This document shows, in pieces, positions 45,300 through 55,700 of a stretch of 64,000 bases of DNA (its first letter is position 1; each line of letters begins with the position of its first letter). Below the pieces are notes generated by a model. It made no database searches. It was not told the DNA's origin and saw nothing but the letters and a program-made list of their open reading frames with translations. Made by a program: the position numbers and the translations under genes. The stretch comes from an uncultured Prevotellaceae bacterium (lineage in GTDB: Bacteria; Bacteroidota; Bacteroidia; Bacteroidales; Muribaculaceae), in contig ONEL01000017.1 of NCBI GenBank assembly GCA_900316835.1, forward strand, positions 33,897-97,896, in the 5' to 3' direction.

Positions 45300-46430
45300 C
45301 TATTTCAACTTATCATACACCTCATCACTCACAGGCTCAAGCCACTCGTTGCTTGCGCCAGCCTCGATGTGGGTGTGATAAGTGAGATGTTGCATCCACG
45401 AGTCGCGAGCGGCGCCATGCCAGTGTTTAGCCTCGGCAGGAATTGCCACCACCTTGCCAGGGGTGAGCTCTACAGGCTCTTTTCCCCACTCCTGATACCA
45501 TCCACGTCCAGCCACACACACTAGCACCTGCACCTGGTTGTGATGAATGTGCCAGTTGTTGCGACAGCGAGGCTCAAAAGTCACGTTCACGGGACCACCA
45601 TTCTCGGCATCGAGTGGAGCCAAGTAACTATTGCCAATGAAATACTGGGCATAACCATCGTTGGGGACACCAATGGGATAAGGGCTATCGGCAATGCCAT
45701 GCTTATAAATTGTGGCAAGCTTAGCCTCATCAATAGCCTCGCCTAGCACTGTGGCTATGGCACGAGTGCAACGCTCTGCCTCTTTGAGCCCTACCCTGCT
45801 ACTCAGAACCTGAGGAATAGCCTTTATCTCATCGTCCATTAGTCCCATGTTGCGAGAGCCACTCACGTGAGCAATGAGTTGTGGCATCACACCTTCAATA
45901 CCACTCAAAGCCGACACCGTCACCAGTTCCCGCTCGGCATGAGTGAGATTGTCGCGGGCAAAGATATCGCCAAAGAGGTGCGCCTTCAGGTAGTAGTCGG
46001 TAGCTGGCGCAAACTCATAGTTGAATGGCGTGCCACCGCACAGCTTGGTTTGCACCTTAGTGCCTTGCTTGAGGGCGTCATAGCCAGCAGGAAGTGGACT
46101 GGCATCACGCCCTTCTACTACAGTTTTGCCAGCTTGTTGCCGTTGCTTGATAACCTGTTGCAATGTACCCAGTGAGTTTAGCGAGCGCGGGAAGCCGGTG
46201 TAGGCATAGAGCTGACTAAGCGCCTCCTTTATTTCACTAACTGTCATTCCGGCATCCATGCCTTCATTAATGGCCTTTGCCAAATTACCCTGGTCGCCTT
46301 TAGCCTCCAAGCAGGCTATTGCTACCATGCATTGTTGTTTCTCGTTGAGTTTCATTGTGTTTTGTGCGTTTATTGAGTGGCCCAGTATCACCATTAATGC
46401 TACTGCAACCACTGTTTTACTTATTCTCAT
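45300..46430 (-). CDS. Exported carboxymuconolactone-decarboxylase/cupin fusion protein
   Basis: From ATG 46430 the product is 376 residues with a signal peptide (VALMVILGHSINAQN); a longer frame from 46493 lacks signal character. Two CMD (AhpD-like) domains follow: about 28-110 (AINEGMDAGMTVSEIKEALS, LYAYTGFPRSLN) and about 150-240 (NLTHAERELVTVSALSGIEG, LIAHVSGSRNMGL). The cupin at 280-370 has CRNNWHIHHNQVQVLVCVAG and IPAEAKHWHGAARDSW with the metal His. The CMD sites lack the Cys-x-x-Cys of AhpD, so thiol peroxidase activity is unlikely; a lactone or aromatic substrate is possible. Export of such a fusion is common in gut Bacteroidota. Its promoter -7 box TAATTTTG is at 46458-46465 (minus). 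Confidence 0.88.
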   Translation of the reverse strand: MRISKTVVAVALMVILGHSINAQNTMKLNEKQQCMVAIACLEAKGDQGNLAKAINEGMDAGMTVSEIKEALSQLYAYTGFPRSLNSLGTLQQVIKQRQQAGKTVVEGRDASPLPAGYDALKQGTKVQTKLCGGTPFNYEFAPATDYYLKAHLFGDIFARDNLTHAERELVTVSALSGIEGVMPQLIAHVSGSRNMGLMDDEIKAIPQVLSSRVGLKEAERCTRAIATVLGEAIDEAKLATIYKHGIADSPYPIGVPNDGYAQYFIGNSYLAPLDAENGGPVNVTFEPRCRNNWHIHHNQVQVLVCVAGRGWYQEWGKEPVELTPGKVVAIPAEAKHWHGAARDSWMQHLTYHTHIEAGASNEWLEPVSDEVYDKLK

Positions 46431-46517
46431 AATAAAATCAATTAATTTTTTACAATGCAAAATTATCTCATTCAATCGCAGAGCGCAATACACAAATCTC
46501 CTATTTTATTACCATTT

Positions 46518-48962
46518 TTACCGAAACAAGACGCCGCCTGATGATTTCACACATGCAATGTGGGTGGGAAGGACGAGAGTGCCACTTGAAATTGTGGCGC
46601 TGATGGCGAGACGCAGGGTGCGGAACCGGGGTGACAGTAATGGCCGTGACAATGGCGCGGCAATAACACCTGTAGCTCTCACACGACTTATTATAAAACC
46701 ATGACAACTGCTGCCACGCTCTCCCCACAAGGTTAATTCAAGCTCGCCCTGTGGCGTCATGCCACTACTTGTCGATGTGGTGAACACATTCCATGTGACG
46801 CGCCGCAGCGTGGCACGCATCATGGCGTCGACCTCCACTGGTTGCGACTGGTAACTCACAGTCATCATGGTATTTTGCTCTTCGCTCAAGTTGAGCAACG
46901 CGCCTCTACTATCAACAGCTAGCGCATGGCGAGCATCGCTATAGAGCGAGCCCACTTGCAGCGAGCGCCTGTAGGTCCGTCCCGACGGCATCAGCACCCG
47001 CACATCGCCACCACTGCCGGCAATCCACAGCTCACGCTCCTTACCATTCCACGACAGTCGCGCATCGCCTTCAATGCCATGAAGCATCCTTTTCACCAGG
47101 CTTCCACTCAAGCTACACAACACGCCATGTCGCGACACAAACCACACCACGTCGCCTGCCATCACGGGCTTGGCGCCACTTGCCAGCACCTCCTGGCTAA
47201 TGAGCCGTGGCTCACCATAGATGCCACTTGTGCGCTGAGGGAGTGCCATGATACCGTCGTGAGTAAACAAATAGATGGGATAGCGCCCGAAACCGCCTGA
47301 GTAAATGGGGCGGCACGCAGCTCCCAAGCCCATTATTGAGTGTCCACTCACCGTGGCTTGCCATTGTCCTACTAACGCATTATTCACTGCACTCACTACT
47401 AGAGTGCCACTAGCCGCCTCCACCAAGGCATCAGCCCCACCACTGTCGACCGCTCCACTCACCATTGAATTGCTTGCCAACGATGGGTTAAGATACACCG
47501 CCATACCACCGAGGGGAGACAAATCCATCTCCCATTTGCGCCCTCCCACAGCAATGGCGATGTGAGTGGCTCGAGGATCAGGAAATGTGATAAGAGGGTT
47601 GAGCGACGTGGTGCTGTGGGAGCAGGTCGTGCTTGCGGTTATCACAGCCTCGCCACTTGCGGTACTAAATGTAACCCTCACTAACGCTGGCACTTGCCCA
47701 GCCCCTACGCCACCATCGAGCCAGGGTAGCACGCCACATTGGCAAGTGATTGACAACGACTGTGGCGCTTGATATAGGCGACCATTATGCTCCATCGAAA
47801 CGCCTCCCACGGCTTTCACACAACAATCCCTCTGCAAGGTTGCTAGAGAGTGCCACGTTCCCACCGATACCACCGACTGCAAGTGTGCGGCGACGGCATA
47901 GCAGTGCTCGCCTGGCAACACTTGTTGCGACGACATGACAGTATTAGCACCTTTAAACCCCGAGCCATCAAGCACGGTGGTCGACGCCACCACCTGCCAC
48001 TTGTCATCCATCACTTGTTGAACTATAGCACTAACTGAACGCGGTCGTGGACCCACCTCCAGCAAGTAGCGTCTAGTCCCTGTTGAAGTGCTCACCACGC
48101 AGCGATAGTCGAGGCTGGTGGCATCAATAACGCTAGCCTGGGGCGACACTAGCACGTCGACCGCTTTCACAAGGTCGCGCCACTGCTCCCCCACTCCACT
48201 GGTCATCGTTATACCCAAGCGATAGCTCTCCATTTCAAGATTAAATGCTCCCACACCAGCATACTTGCCACTGGTGGTATACACCTCGCCCGTGGCGCGG
48301 TGAGTGGTACCCACCAGGCTGTGCCCCACCATCACTGGCTGGCTGAGCCACAAGTAGCTATCGTCCCACAAGCGCACTCCATAGCGCGCCATTACCACCC
48401 CGGCATAACGCCCTTGCTGTGCCACAGCACGCCGCATGGTGTCATAAGCGTTGCGCACCACCTTGGTTAGACCATCCACATCGGCAGCGGCAAGGGGTGC
48501 TTGCCATGTACTATAAGGCACATCAAATTCATATCCCGCAACCGCCACCAGCTGCCTGGTACTTTCAACCGCCGCGATGTGGAGATTGGGGATAGCATCG
48601 GCAACATCTAGCTTGCTATAGCCTGTGGCGGTTCTCAGTAGCACTTCGTCACCTTGCTCGGTAACTACCACCAGCAAGCGTCCCACGCGGTGAGCCGCCA
48701 GCACTGCACATGAGGCTGCGAGCACCACATCACCCTGCCACATCAGCATGTTACCTCTCAGCACCAGTGTGCGGTCGTCGTCCACCAGTAGCACCTTGTC
48801 ACCAGGCATCAACTGTGCCATAACCTGAGGTTCACCCACCACCTCTAGTGCCTGCTCCCGCTCACGCATGTTAATCAACTCGCTGGCAGTGCCAGCCTTT
48901 GCACTCTCACCATTAGCCACCTGCTCAATGCCGCAGTGGACAATTCTGATATCTTTTCTCAT
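46518..48962 (-). CDS. Orphan phage neck/tail-like structural protein
   Basis: The 814-residue protein has no signal peptide. Its opening (DIRIVHCGIEQVANGESAKA, then ASELINMREREQALEVVG) follows the plan of phage proteins that coat the neck or nozzle of podovirus-like particles, where a short ELIN-x-R motif precedes a beta-propeller. The body is a long series of short strands rich in Val, Ser, Thr and Gly. The C-terminal part (GELELTLWGERGS to RFRTLRLAISATI) resembles the closing segment of large structural proteins of Bacteroidales phages that I recall as YGSRD...FRxAL. The family call is by eye and needs a profile or structure search. It has its own promoter (48988-49019) and no phage neighbours. 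Confidence 0.5.
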   Translation of the reverse strand: MRKDIRIVHCGIEQVANGESAKAGTASELINMREREQALEVVGEPQVMAQLMPGDKVLLVDDDRTLVLRGNMLMWQGDVVLAASCAVLAAHRVGRLLVVVTEQGDEVLLRTATGYSKLDVADAIPNLHIAAVESTRQLVAVAGYEFDVPYSTWQAPLAAADVDGLTKVVRNAYDTMRRAVAQQGRYAGVVMARYGVRLWDDSYLWLSQPVMVGHSLVGTTHRATGEVYTTSGKYAGVGAFNLEMESYRLGITMTSGVGEQWRDLVKAVDVLVSPQASVIDATSLDYRCVVSTSTGTRRYLLEVGPRPRSVSAIVQQVMDDKWQVVASTTVLDGSGFKGANTVMSSQQVLPGEHCYAVAAHLQSVVSVGTWHSLATLQRDCCVKAVGGVSMEHNGRLYQAPQSLSITCQCGVLPWLDGGVGAGQVPALVRVTFSTASGEAVITASTTCSHSTTSLNPLITFPDPRATHIAIAVGGRKWEMDLSPLGGMAVYLNPSLASNSMVSGAVDSGGADALVEAASGTLVVSAVNNALVGQWQATVSGHSIMGLGAACRPIYSGGFGRYPIYLFTHDGIMALPQRTSGIYGEPRLISQEVLASGAKPVMAGDVVWFVSRHGVLCSLSGSLVKRMLHGIEGDARLSWNGKERELWIAGSGGDVRVLMPSGRTYRRSLQVGSLYSDARHALAVDSRGALLNLSEEQNTMMTVSYQSQPVEVDAMMRATLRRVTWNVFTTSTSSGMTPQGELELTLWGERGSSCHGFIISRVRATGVIAAPLSRPLLSPRFRTLRLAISATISSGTLVLPTHIACVKSSGGVLFR

Positions 48963-48987
48963 AATTCAATGTGTGTTTTTTTGACGC

Positions 48988-49019
48988 CAAAAATATGAGT
49001 AACACCATTAATAGAACAA
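48988..49019 (-). promoter_or_regulatory. Promoter of the orphan phage-like gene
   Basis: On the minus strand TATTTTTG (48988-48995) with TTG (49017-49019) 21 bases upstream, about 20 bases before the start codon. On the plus strand TATCTTTG (49065-49072) serves the divergent glycosidase gene. Confidence 0.65.
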
Positions 49020-49093
49020 CATTAAAAAAACGACGATTTATTAGCATTTTTCCAAGAAACCACTTATCTTTGTGACAACAAATACTATTTATC

Positions 49094-51469
49094 ATGAAAA
49101 AAACATTACTATCGCTACTACTGGCAATGGCATTTAGTGCCACATGGGCAACGACAACGTGGAACTTACTGGATGTTGAATACCAAGTCGACACTCTTTT
49201 CCACGCAAAGATTGGACCTGGAACAACGCAAACTTCGCTACTATTCACCCACGGCACCACCCACATGCGTGTGTTCTACACCACAATCGACATGACAAAC
49301 CCGTGGCTCACAATGCGCGCCGTGTGTGGGCACGACAAGACGGCGGGCGGGGAAACTGTGTCGTCGATGGCACAACGCAACGATGGACCTGGACACCGCT
49401 TCTTTGCCGGCATCAATGGCGACTTTTTCTACACTAGTGGCACCACAGCGCAAGGGGTGTCGATGGTGGGTACTCCTGTTGGCTCATGCATTGGCGACGG
49501 AGTGGTATATCGCCTCAACAACCAAGAATATAAATATGTATTCGATGCCAATCACAATTCGCACATTAACACGGTCACCTTTGATGGCACAGTGACAGCG
49601 GGCGACAACACCGTGAACGTGGGTGGAGTGAACACCGACGCCACCGGCAACGTCATCACCTTCTACAACGACCGCTACTATGGCTACACCAACCAAACAG
49701 GCACCTGTTGCGAGGTGCAAGCCAAGCTGGTGGAGGGTGACACGTTCAATTTCCTCACGCCGTTCAAGATGGTAATCACCAGCGAGCCAAGCACCGCCGG
49801 CGACATGCCTATACCGGCAGGACAATATGTGCTACACGGGCAGGGCTCAACAGCAAGCTTTGTCGAGGGACTTGCTCCTGGCGATGTGATAGAAGTGAAC
49901 ATGAATGCGGTGGTTGCCGGTAACAAGATTGACCCACGCGAGGTGGTGAGTGGTCAGCCATGGATGTTGCGCAACGGGGAAACAATCAACGACGGCAACA
50001 CCGATGCACATCCACGCACATGCATAGGATTTGCCAACGGTGGGCAAACTGTGATATTCCTCGTTGTGGACGGGCGCTCAACCATTAGCGCCGGTTGCCG
50101 AACGGCACACCTGGGCGACATGCTACGATACACTGGAGCGACCGAGGGCTTGAACCTTGACGGAGGAGGCTCCACTACACTCTATACCAGTGCCCTGGGG
50201 GTACGCAACGTACCCAGTGATGGCACTGAGCGCGCCGACTGCAACGGGCTCTTCCTTGTGAGCTTGGCGCCCGACGACGATGCCATCGCCGAGATTCGGT
50301 TCATGCAATGGGAGCAAAAGGTGCCTAAATATGGGGTATTCAAGCCTGTTATCTATGGCTACAACCAGTATGGAATGCTTATTAATACCGACCTGCAAGA
50401 CTTCACGCTTGAGGTTGACGAGACATTAGGAACTATCAAGAGCGATGGGCAAACCTTCCTTGCCACCGGCTCAGGCAATGGAGTGCTGACAGCTGTCTAC
50501 AACGGCATCACCACCACCATGCCAATCGCTGTGGTGGGAAATGGCGATAACATGCGGCTCTCGCTCGACTCAATCATTACCGACACCTATCGCACCCACA
50601 GCGTGGGCGTTGAGAGCACTTTGGATGATGGGACTATCATGCCACTCGACCCCGCAGTGCTCACTTGGACAAGCAGCGACGAGAGCATCGTCACCATTGG
50701 CTCCAACACGGGCACATTGCAGGGCGTTAGCGATGGCGAGGCAATAGTAACAGGCACGCTCGCCGACATGTCACTATCGATGAAGGTAATAGTGCAAAAA
50801 CCGGTTAAGAGGGTCTATCCACTCGACCCCGAGATGAATCTCTCGACATGGGACATCACCATGAGCGGAGGCAAGAATGTGGAAGTGTCGCCGCTTGAGA
50901 ACGGCATTCAGGTGAATTACACCGGCTCCAGCTCACGTAACAACTACCTGCGACTCACTAAGGATTTCACCCTGTGGAGCCTCCCCGACACCTTGCGCGT
51001 GCGCATCAATCCGGGCGAGGCGCCAGTAACAGGGGTAACATTCGCCTTGCGACCTAATGGCAAGAATATTAGCTACCAAGCGGTGAAGCCTAACGAGGTG
51101 CCAGCCAACTCACTATCCACAATCGACCTGCCCATCGACCAGTGGATTGATGCCAATGATTTGAGCAACTACCCCATCGAGCTCTCCTACATTCAGGTGT
51201 CGATGGGGAAATCGACAACCAATCAATCCTACACGATGCTAATACCGGGAATTGAGGTGATTTATCGCAACGCGCCAGTCACAAGCACAGTGCCCATTGC
51301 TGGCGATGTGAACGGCGACGGGGAGTGCACCGGTAGTGACGTCACAGCACTCTATAACTATATCCTTTACAACGATGCCACAGCCATCGTCAATGGCGAC
51401 CAAAACGCCGATAGCGTCATCACCGCCAGCGACGTTACTGCGGTCTACAACATCATCCTAGGGCTCTAA
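49094..51469 (+). CDS. Phosphodiester glycosidase (NAGPA family) with Ig-like domains and C-terminal dockerin
   Basis: The 791-residue protein has a signal peptide (LAMAFSATWATTT). Residues about 40-390 are a NAGPA/phosphodiester glycosidase domain: FFAGINGDFFYTSGTTAQGV, NGETINDGNTDAHPRTCIGF, TVIFLVVDGR and the hallmark GATEGLNLDGGGSTTLY. The family cleaves GlcNAc 1-phosphodiesters. A Big2-like Ig domain (about 490-570, TWTSSDESIVTIGSNTGTLQ) and a beta-sandwich (about 580-720) follow. The last 60 residues form a dockerin pair (GDVNGDGECTGSDVTALYNY, then GDQNADSVITASDVTAVYN) nearly identical to the one at the N-terminus of the protein at 30 kb. The MITE-like copy 3 starts four bases after the stop. 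Confidence 0.9.
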   Translation: MKKTLLSLLLAMAFSATWATTTWNLLDVEYQVDTLFHAKIGPGTTQTSLLFTHGTTHMRVFYTTIDMTNPWLTMRAVCGHDKTAGGETVSSMAQRNDGPGHRFFAGINGDFFYTSGTTAQGVSMVGTPVGSCIGDGVVYRLNNQEYKYVFDANHNSHINTVTFDGTVTAGDNTVNVGGVNTDATGNVITFYNDRYYGYTNQTGTCCEVQAKLVEGDTFNFLTPFKMVITSEPSTAGDMPIPAGQYVLHGQGSTASFVEGLAPGDVIEVNMNAVVAGNKIDPREVVSGQPWMLRNGETINDGNTDAHPRTCIGFANGGQTVIFLVVDGRSTISAGCRTAHLGDMLRYTGATEGLNLDGGGSTTLYTSALGVRNVPSDGTERADCNGLFLVSLAPDDDAIAEIRFMQWEQKVPKYGVFKPVIYGYNQYGMLINTDLQDFTLEVDETLGTIKSDGQTFLATGSGNGVLTAVYNGITTTMPIAVVGNGDNMRLSLDSIITDTYRTHSVGVESTLDDGTIMPLDPAVLTWTSSDESIVTIGSNTGTLQGVSDGEAIVTGTLADMSLSMKVIVQKPVKRVYPLDPEMNLSTWDITMSGGKNVEVSPLENGIQVNYTGSSSRNNYLRLTKDFTLWSLPDTLRVRINPGEAPVTGVTFALRPNGKNISYQAVKPNEVPANSLSTIDLPIDQWIDANDLSNYPIELSYIQVSMGKSTTNQSYTMLIPGIEVIYRNAPVTSTVPIAGDVNGDGECTGSDVTALYNYILYNDATAIVNGDQNADSVITASDVTAVYNIILGL

Positions 51470-51472
51470 TAA

Positions 51473-51708
51473 TAACGTGAGTTCGACGAAAATAAATAGC
51501 TGTATGTCAGGCAGCTCCTCTAAGATAGAGGAGCTGTCGCGGAGCGACTGAGGAGTATGATAACTATCAAATGAGGTGACATACTCCCCCGACCCGCTCT
51601 TTCAGCATCAATGGGCTACGCCTCGCCAATAGCAAAACAAGTTTTGCTGCTGGTCTCGGCTTGCTCCATTGGTCTAACTTAGAGGATAAATTCATCGAAC
51701 TCACGTTA
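51473..51708. mobile_element. MITE-like element, copy 3 (complete, with module)
   Basis: Ends TAACGTGAGTTCGACGAA (51473-51490) and TTCATCGAACTCACGTTA (51691-51708) match as inverted repeats at 17 of 18 positions. The interior has CTCCTCTAAGATAGAGGAG, GTCGCGGAGCGAC and the optional module with GGGCTACGCCTCGCC and ACAAGTTTTGCTGCTGG. Relative to copies 2 and 4 it lies in the opposite orientation. AT-rich bases flank both ends (AATAA/ATAAT). Confidence 0.9.
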
Positions 51709-51736
51709 ATAATACACATTTATTCATATACTAAAA

Positions 51737-51777
51737 CATTCTAGACAGTCCAGAATGTCTAGACTGTCTAGAATATT
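51737..51777 (-). terminator. Palindromic terminator
   Basis: ATTCTAGACAGT and ACTGTCTAGAAT form 12-base arms around CCAGAATGTCTAG; on the minus strand a TTTTAG tract follows. It probably ends the outer-membrane barrel gene. Confidence 0.65.
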
Positions 51778-51797
51778 TATCCTTTTTCTCTCCTTTT

Positions 51798-52487
51798 TTA
51801 GAAATTCACGCCAAAGTTGAGATACAGCGTGCGGTTGCAGCTGGAGTCGTAGTCGTTGTGGCTAACATTAGCCAGACCTATATCATACACCAGGTCGAGA
51901 TAGAACATGCTGAAGCCTACACCACAGCCCACTCGCAAACCACCATCAAAGCGCTTGAAACGATCCACGCCTTCTTCCTTGCTACTGCCGAAGGCACCCA
52001 CCTTGGTTTTATTGGCAAAATCCTTGATGCTACCATCAATTCCCACTGCCAAGTAGCCACCAAAGAGTGGATGTATCGACAAGCCAATGTCGGTGTAGTG
52101 AATATACTTAAAAGTGAGAGGTAGTTCCAGGTAGCTCAAGCTTGTAGTCCAGTAGTTGCTCTTGCCACCCTTGTTCACATAGCTAAGTCCTGTCTCAAAG
52201 AACACTGGAGCGCGGTTAGTAATTCCAAAACCTACCACACCACCCAGGTGCAGCCCGGTCTTTGAACTGCTGGCATAGTCGATAGCGTCACCACTCACGT
52301 GCGAGAAAGCGGGACCAATGCGCAAGCCAAAGTAGAGGTCCTTGCCGTAGTAGTTGCGAATCCAGCGACTGCCGCTGCGCTCATAGTCATAGCGATTGCC
52401 GGGACCGGGACCATAATTGTGGCGTTGAGCCACTAGCGGCATGGCAGCAACTAGAGCCACCAGTGCCAAAGTAAGAATGCGTTTCAT
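51798..52487 (-). CDS. Outer-membrane beta-barrel protein, PorT-like
   Basis: The 229-residue protein has a signal peptide (LVALVAAMPLVAQRHNYGPG) and an eight-strand barrel pattern: KDLYFGLRIGPAFSHVSGD, TGLHLGGVVGFGITNRAPVF, FFETGLSYVNKGG, LSYLELPLTFKYI, GGYLAVGIDG, GGLRVGCGVGFSMFYLDLVY and a last strand ending TLYLNFGVNF with the terminal Phe. It fits the PorT/outer-membrane beta-barrel (OMP_b-brl_2) group. A specific role in type IX secretion is not implied. A -7 box TATATTTG is on the minus strand at 52561-52568. Confidence 0.88.
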   Translation of the reverse strand: MKRILTLALVALVAAMPLVAQRHNYGPGPGNRYDYERSGSRWIRNYYGKDLYFGLRIGPAFSHVSGDAIDYASSSKTGLHLGGVVGFGITNRAPVFFETGLSYVNKGGKSNYWTTSLSYLELPLTFKYIHYTDIGLSIHPLFGGYLAVGIDGSIKDFANKTKVGAFGSSKEEGVDRFKRFDGGLRVGCGVGFSMFYLDLVYDIGLANVSHNDYDSSCNRTLYLNFGVNF

Positions 52488-52636
52488 AACAGAATATATT
52501 TAAAAATCTAAGTCTAAACTTTGGTGAGGGTTGAGGCATACCCTAACCCTCTCCACACTGCAAATATAATAATTTTTTCATTTCTTTATCATATAAATCA
52601 TCCAAAACATAGCAAAAAGCACCCAAAAACACCTAA

Positions 52637-52677
52637 AACAAGAGTCGCCCCCCGTCATGCGAGAAGCGACTCTTGTT
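52637..52677 (-). terminator. Terminator of the C10 protease gene
   Basis: Perfect 12-base arms AACAAGAGTCGC (52637-52648) and GCGACTCTTGTT (52666-52677) lie just behind the stop; T-rich sequence follows on the minus strand. Confidence 0.85.
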
Positions 52678-52701
52678 ATTAATTGGTTTTAATTAGTGTG
52701 A

Positions 52702-55700
52702 TTATTTAAACACTTTCTTAACGCTGCTGCGGCTGCCGTCGCTGTAGCGAGTAACCACCACGTTCACGCCGTGGAATGGAGTCTTGCTCATCACGCCAAT
52801 TGAGTTCACATAGTAAACATCAACCACGTCAACGCCTGCCTTTACTGTGCCAATGGCGGTGGGGATGTCGGCCTTGCTTGCCGAGGTCAGGTTGAGAGGA
52901 GCTACCTTATAGTTTCCTCCCTCGGCCTTGAGAGCGGGCAACGAAGTGGTAGCGCCAGTGCGCTGAACAACAGTCTTGAACCTGTAAACGTTATCGGCAT
53001 TGAGTTGGCTGGTAACATTACCTGCCTCGTTATAGGTCCAGTCGAGACTCAGCGATCCCACAAAGCCACTGGTTGTGGGAACAATGAAGTTCTCGGCATT
53101 CCAGTAAGCGTAAGTTATCTCACACACCTCCTGAACCTTTGGAGTCATGAAGAAGTAAACGTTGCCGTTTTCATTCGACTGAGCACCATCGGCAGTCAAG
53201 TTGGCGGGATTAAAGTTTGCCACGCAATATACGTTGGGGGTGTAAGATGACTCATCACCCACAGCACCCGCGGGCATACCCTCGCCTGCCGGCATGGTGA
53301 TAGTGTAGTTAACAGCATCGCTGTACACACCGGTGATAGTGCCGGCATTGAGCTCATGACCCACAGCATCGGTGATTGATTTAACCTTCTCAGCTACCGA
53401 GCCAGGTGTGAACTTGAGCACTACCCAGTTGCTCTCGTCCCAAGCCCTGCCAGCTTGAGCATACTGGTCATACCTCAGGTAGTCAATCTTGTCGCCAACG
53501 GCGGGAGCGGGAGCTATTGAGGCATTGCCCTGGTCTTTACACCACAGGTAAACCACATCGCCAACGATGGCATAATCCACCGCTACCAGTTCGTTGCTTA
53601 CCCTGTAGGTTGTGCCAGGCACACCATGTTCCTCAATGTAAGCAAGATCCTGTCCCTCAATGGCAAGGGTAGTAAACAGCGTCGATGCAGTCCAAGCGCT
53701 GGTACTGATGTCGTTCACACCCTGAACTTGTACCTCATAGGTGGTCTCAGGAGTCAAGCCCTCGATAGTGTAAGGGCTCTCAACACTGTTGACATAAATC
53801 CACGGTGATGGCTCTGCACCACCAAAGTATGTAATTTCTATGTCATCAATATCCAGCATAAACATGTCTGAAACATTATAATGTCTAATGGCGACATAAC
53901 CTTCTTGTCCAGCATAGGCACTCAAGTCAAATGTGTACTGAACCCAATCAGAAGTTGCGGTCTTATCGGCACCAACCATTCTGAAGTCGGCAACATTAGT
54001 GTTACTATTAGTTGATACTGCCACACCAAATACCTCGGCCGGATAACTAGCGTCCTGTCCTTTTGCCCAGAAGCTAATACTACCGCCAAGTTTCACCTTT
54101 GGCGAAACAAGATAGTTGTCGGGGGTAAGTGCACCTACACCAGTGACATTACTATAAGAGCCCGAAACCACCAAGTCTGTTGCACTATGACCAGAACCAG
54201 ATAACGAAGCACCTGCTTGCAAATAAACACCACCTACGGCTGAACCAAGAATCCAGTTATATCCATCACCATCAGCGTCAATTGTAGTCCAGTTTCCTAA
54301 CGAACTATTCTCAAAATCCCAAAGGGTTGTCTCTGTTGTGGTTTCAACGTATGGACGATAACGCAGGTTCCAGTCATCGTTGTTATCGCCTGCAGTCCAA
54401 ACGATATCTGAAGTTGTGGCTGTTGGAGTTGCGCTAACAATTGTGGGCACGCCAGGAAGGCCTCCTAATGGGGTTCGGAATCCCATTTCACAGATGAAGG
54501 TATGATAACCTGCCACATATACACGATATATCTTATCAGGATCTAGTTCAACAGATGATAATGTCACCCAACCTGTGGTGGAAGCTGTTTTATAGTCAAC
54601 TTCATCTTCACTTTCTGTTAAAGTTCCATCAGCACCTTCAGTAAGTTCTGATATCATCATTATTGCGGGATAACTAGATGTCGTTCCTGTATAATTATAG
54701 CAATAAGCTTTTGCCTGAGTACAATTTGTCACATTAAATGCTTGAATAGCCAATGTGTTTGTGCCACTTGTATTTGCAGCGGAACTTCCCATGAAATATG
54801 CGGTTTGACTGCCAAAGTAGTCGGATGAGCCTTTGAACACATCTGATGCAGTCCATGTGATACCATTCCAAATGGACATATCAGAATTCATGCCTCCCCA
54901 ACCTTGATTATCTTCAACCCACGCTCCATAAGCCATATATGCAGGCATGGTAAGCCATGCGCACTCTTGATCAGGATAGGTCGTGTATTCATAAGGTTTA
55001 TCGCCGTATTCTGCACTATACCAATCATTTTCATCAATTGTGGCATATTTGGCAATGTCGAGGTAATCGCCATGAGCGTCACCACCACCACAGCTACCGT
55101 TGAGGGTGACCGTAGTGCTGAGGCTACCACTAGTGAGGGTGACAGTGCCTGAATATGAGCCTTCGGCTTGCGGACTGAATGTTACTGTCACGTCGGTTCC
55201 CACCTCGGCAAGGGCGCTACTAATGCTTGTTGTGCTAACAGAGAATGCGTTATCTCCACTCAAAGCTACGCTAACGTCGCTTGGCAAGTATTGTCCCTTG
55301 ACATTGAATGTAGCAGTCTTTGACTCTCCTGCATTAGCACGCATTGATAGCGTTGTTGGAGTTGCCTCTAGCTTGGGTACCGCCAGCGGAGTGCAGAAAG
55401 CTATCTCATAGAGTTGAGTGCGATAAGTAGTTACAACAACCTGATAAATCTTCTCTGCATCAAGATCACTATATGCAAGTGTGACATTAGCTGTGGCACC
55501 TGTGGCACCTCTCTGAGTAGTAACAGCAGTTGAAGATGGAGTAATAGTTCCATTGTTTTCTTGGCATTCATAAATAACCATCTGGCTTCTATATTTGTCT
55601 CTACCATTACTTCCTGTGCCAGTTAAGTTGTTATTACTATTATTCTTACCCAGCACCTTAACTTCAGTAACATTCTTTACATTAAATGTAATTGTTCGAA

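Larger units (their letters stand above)
51470..51797. other. Intergenic region with MITE-like copy 3 and a palindromic terminator
   Basis: The element (51473-51708) is followed by an AT-rich spacer and a palindrome at 51731-51768; no gene is seen. Confidence 0.7.
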
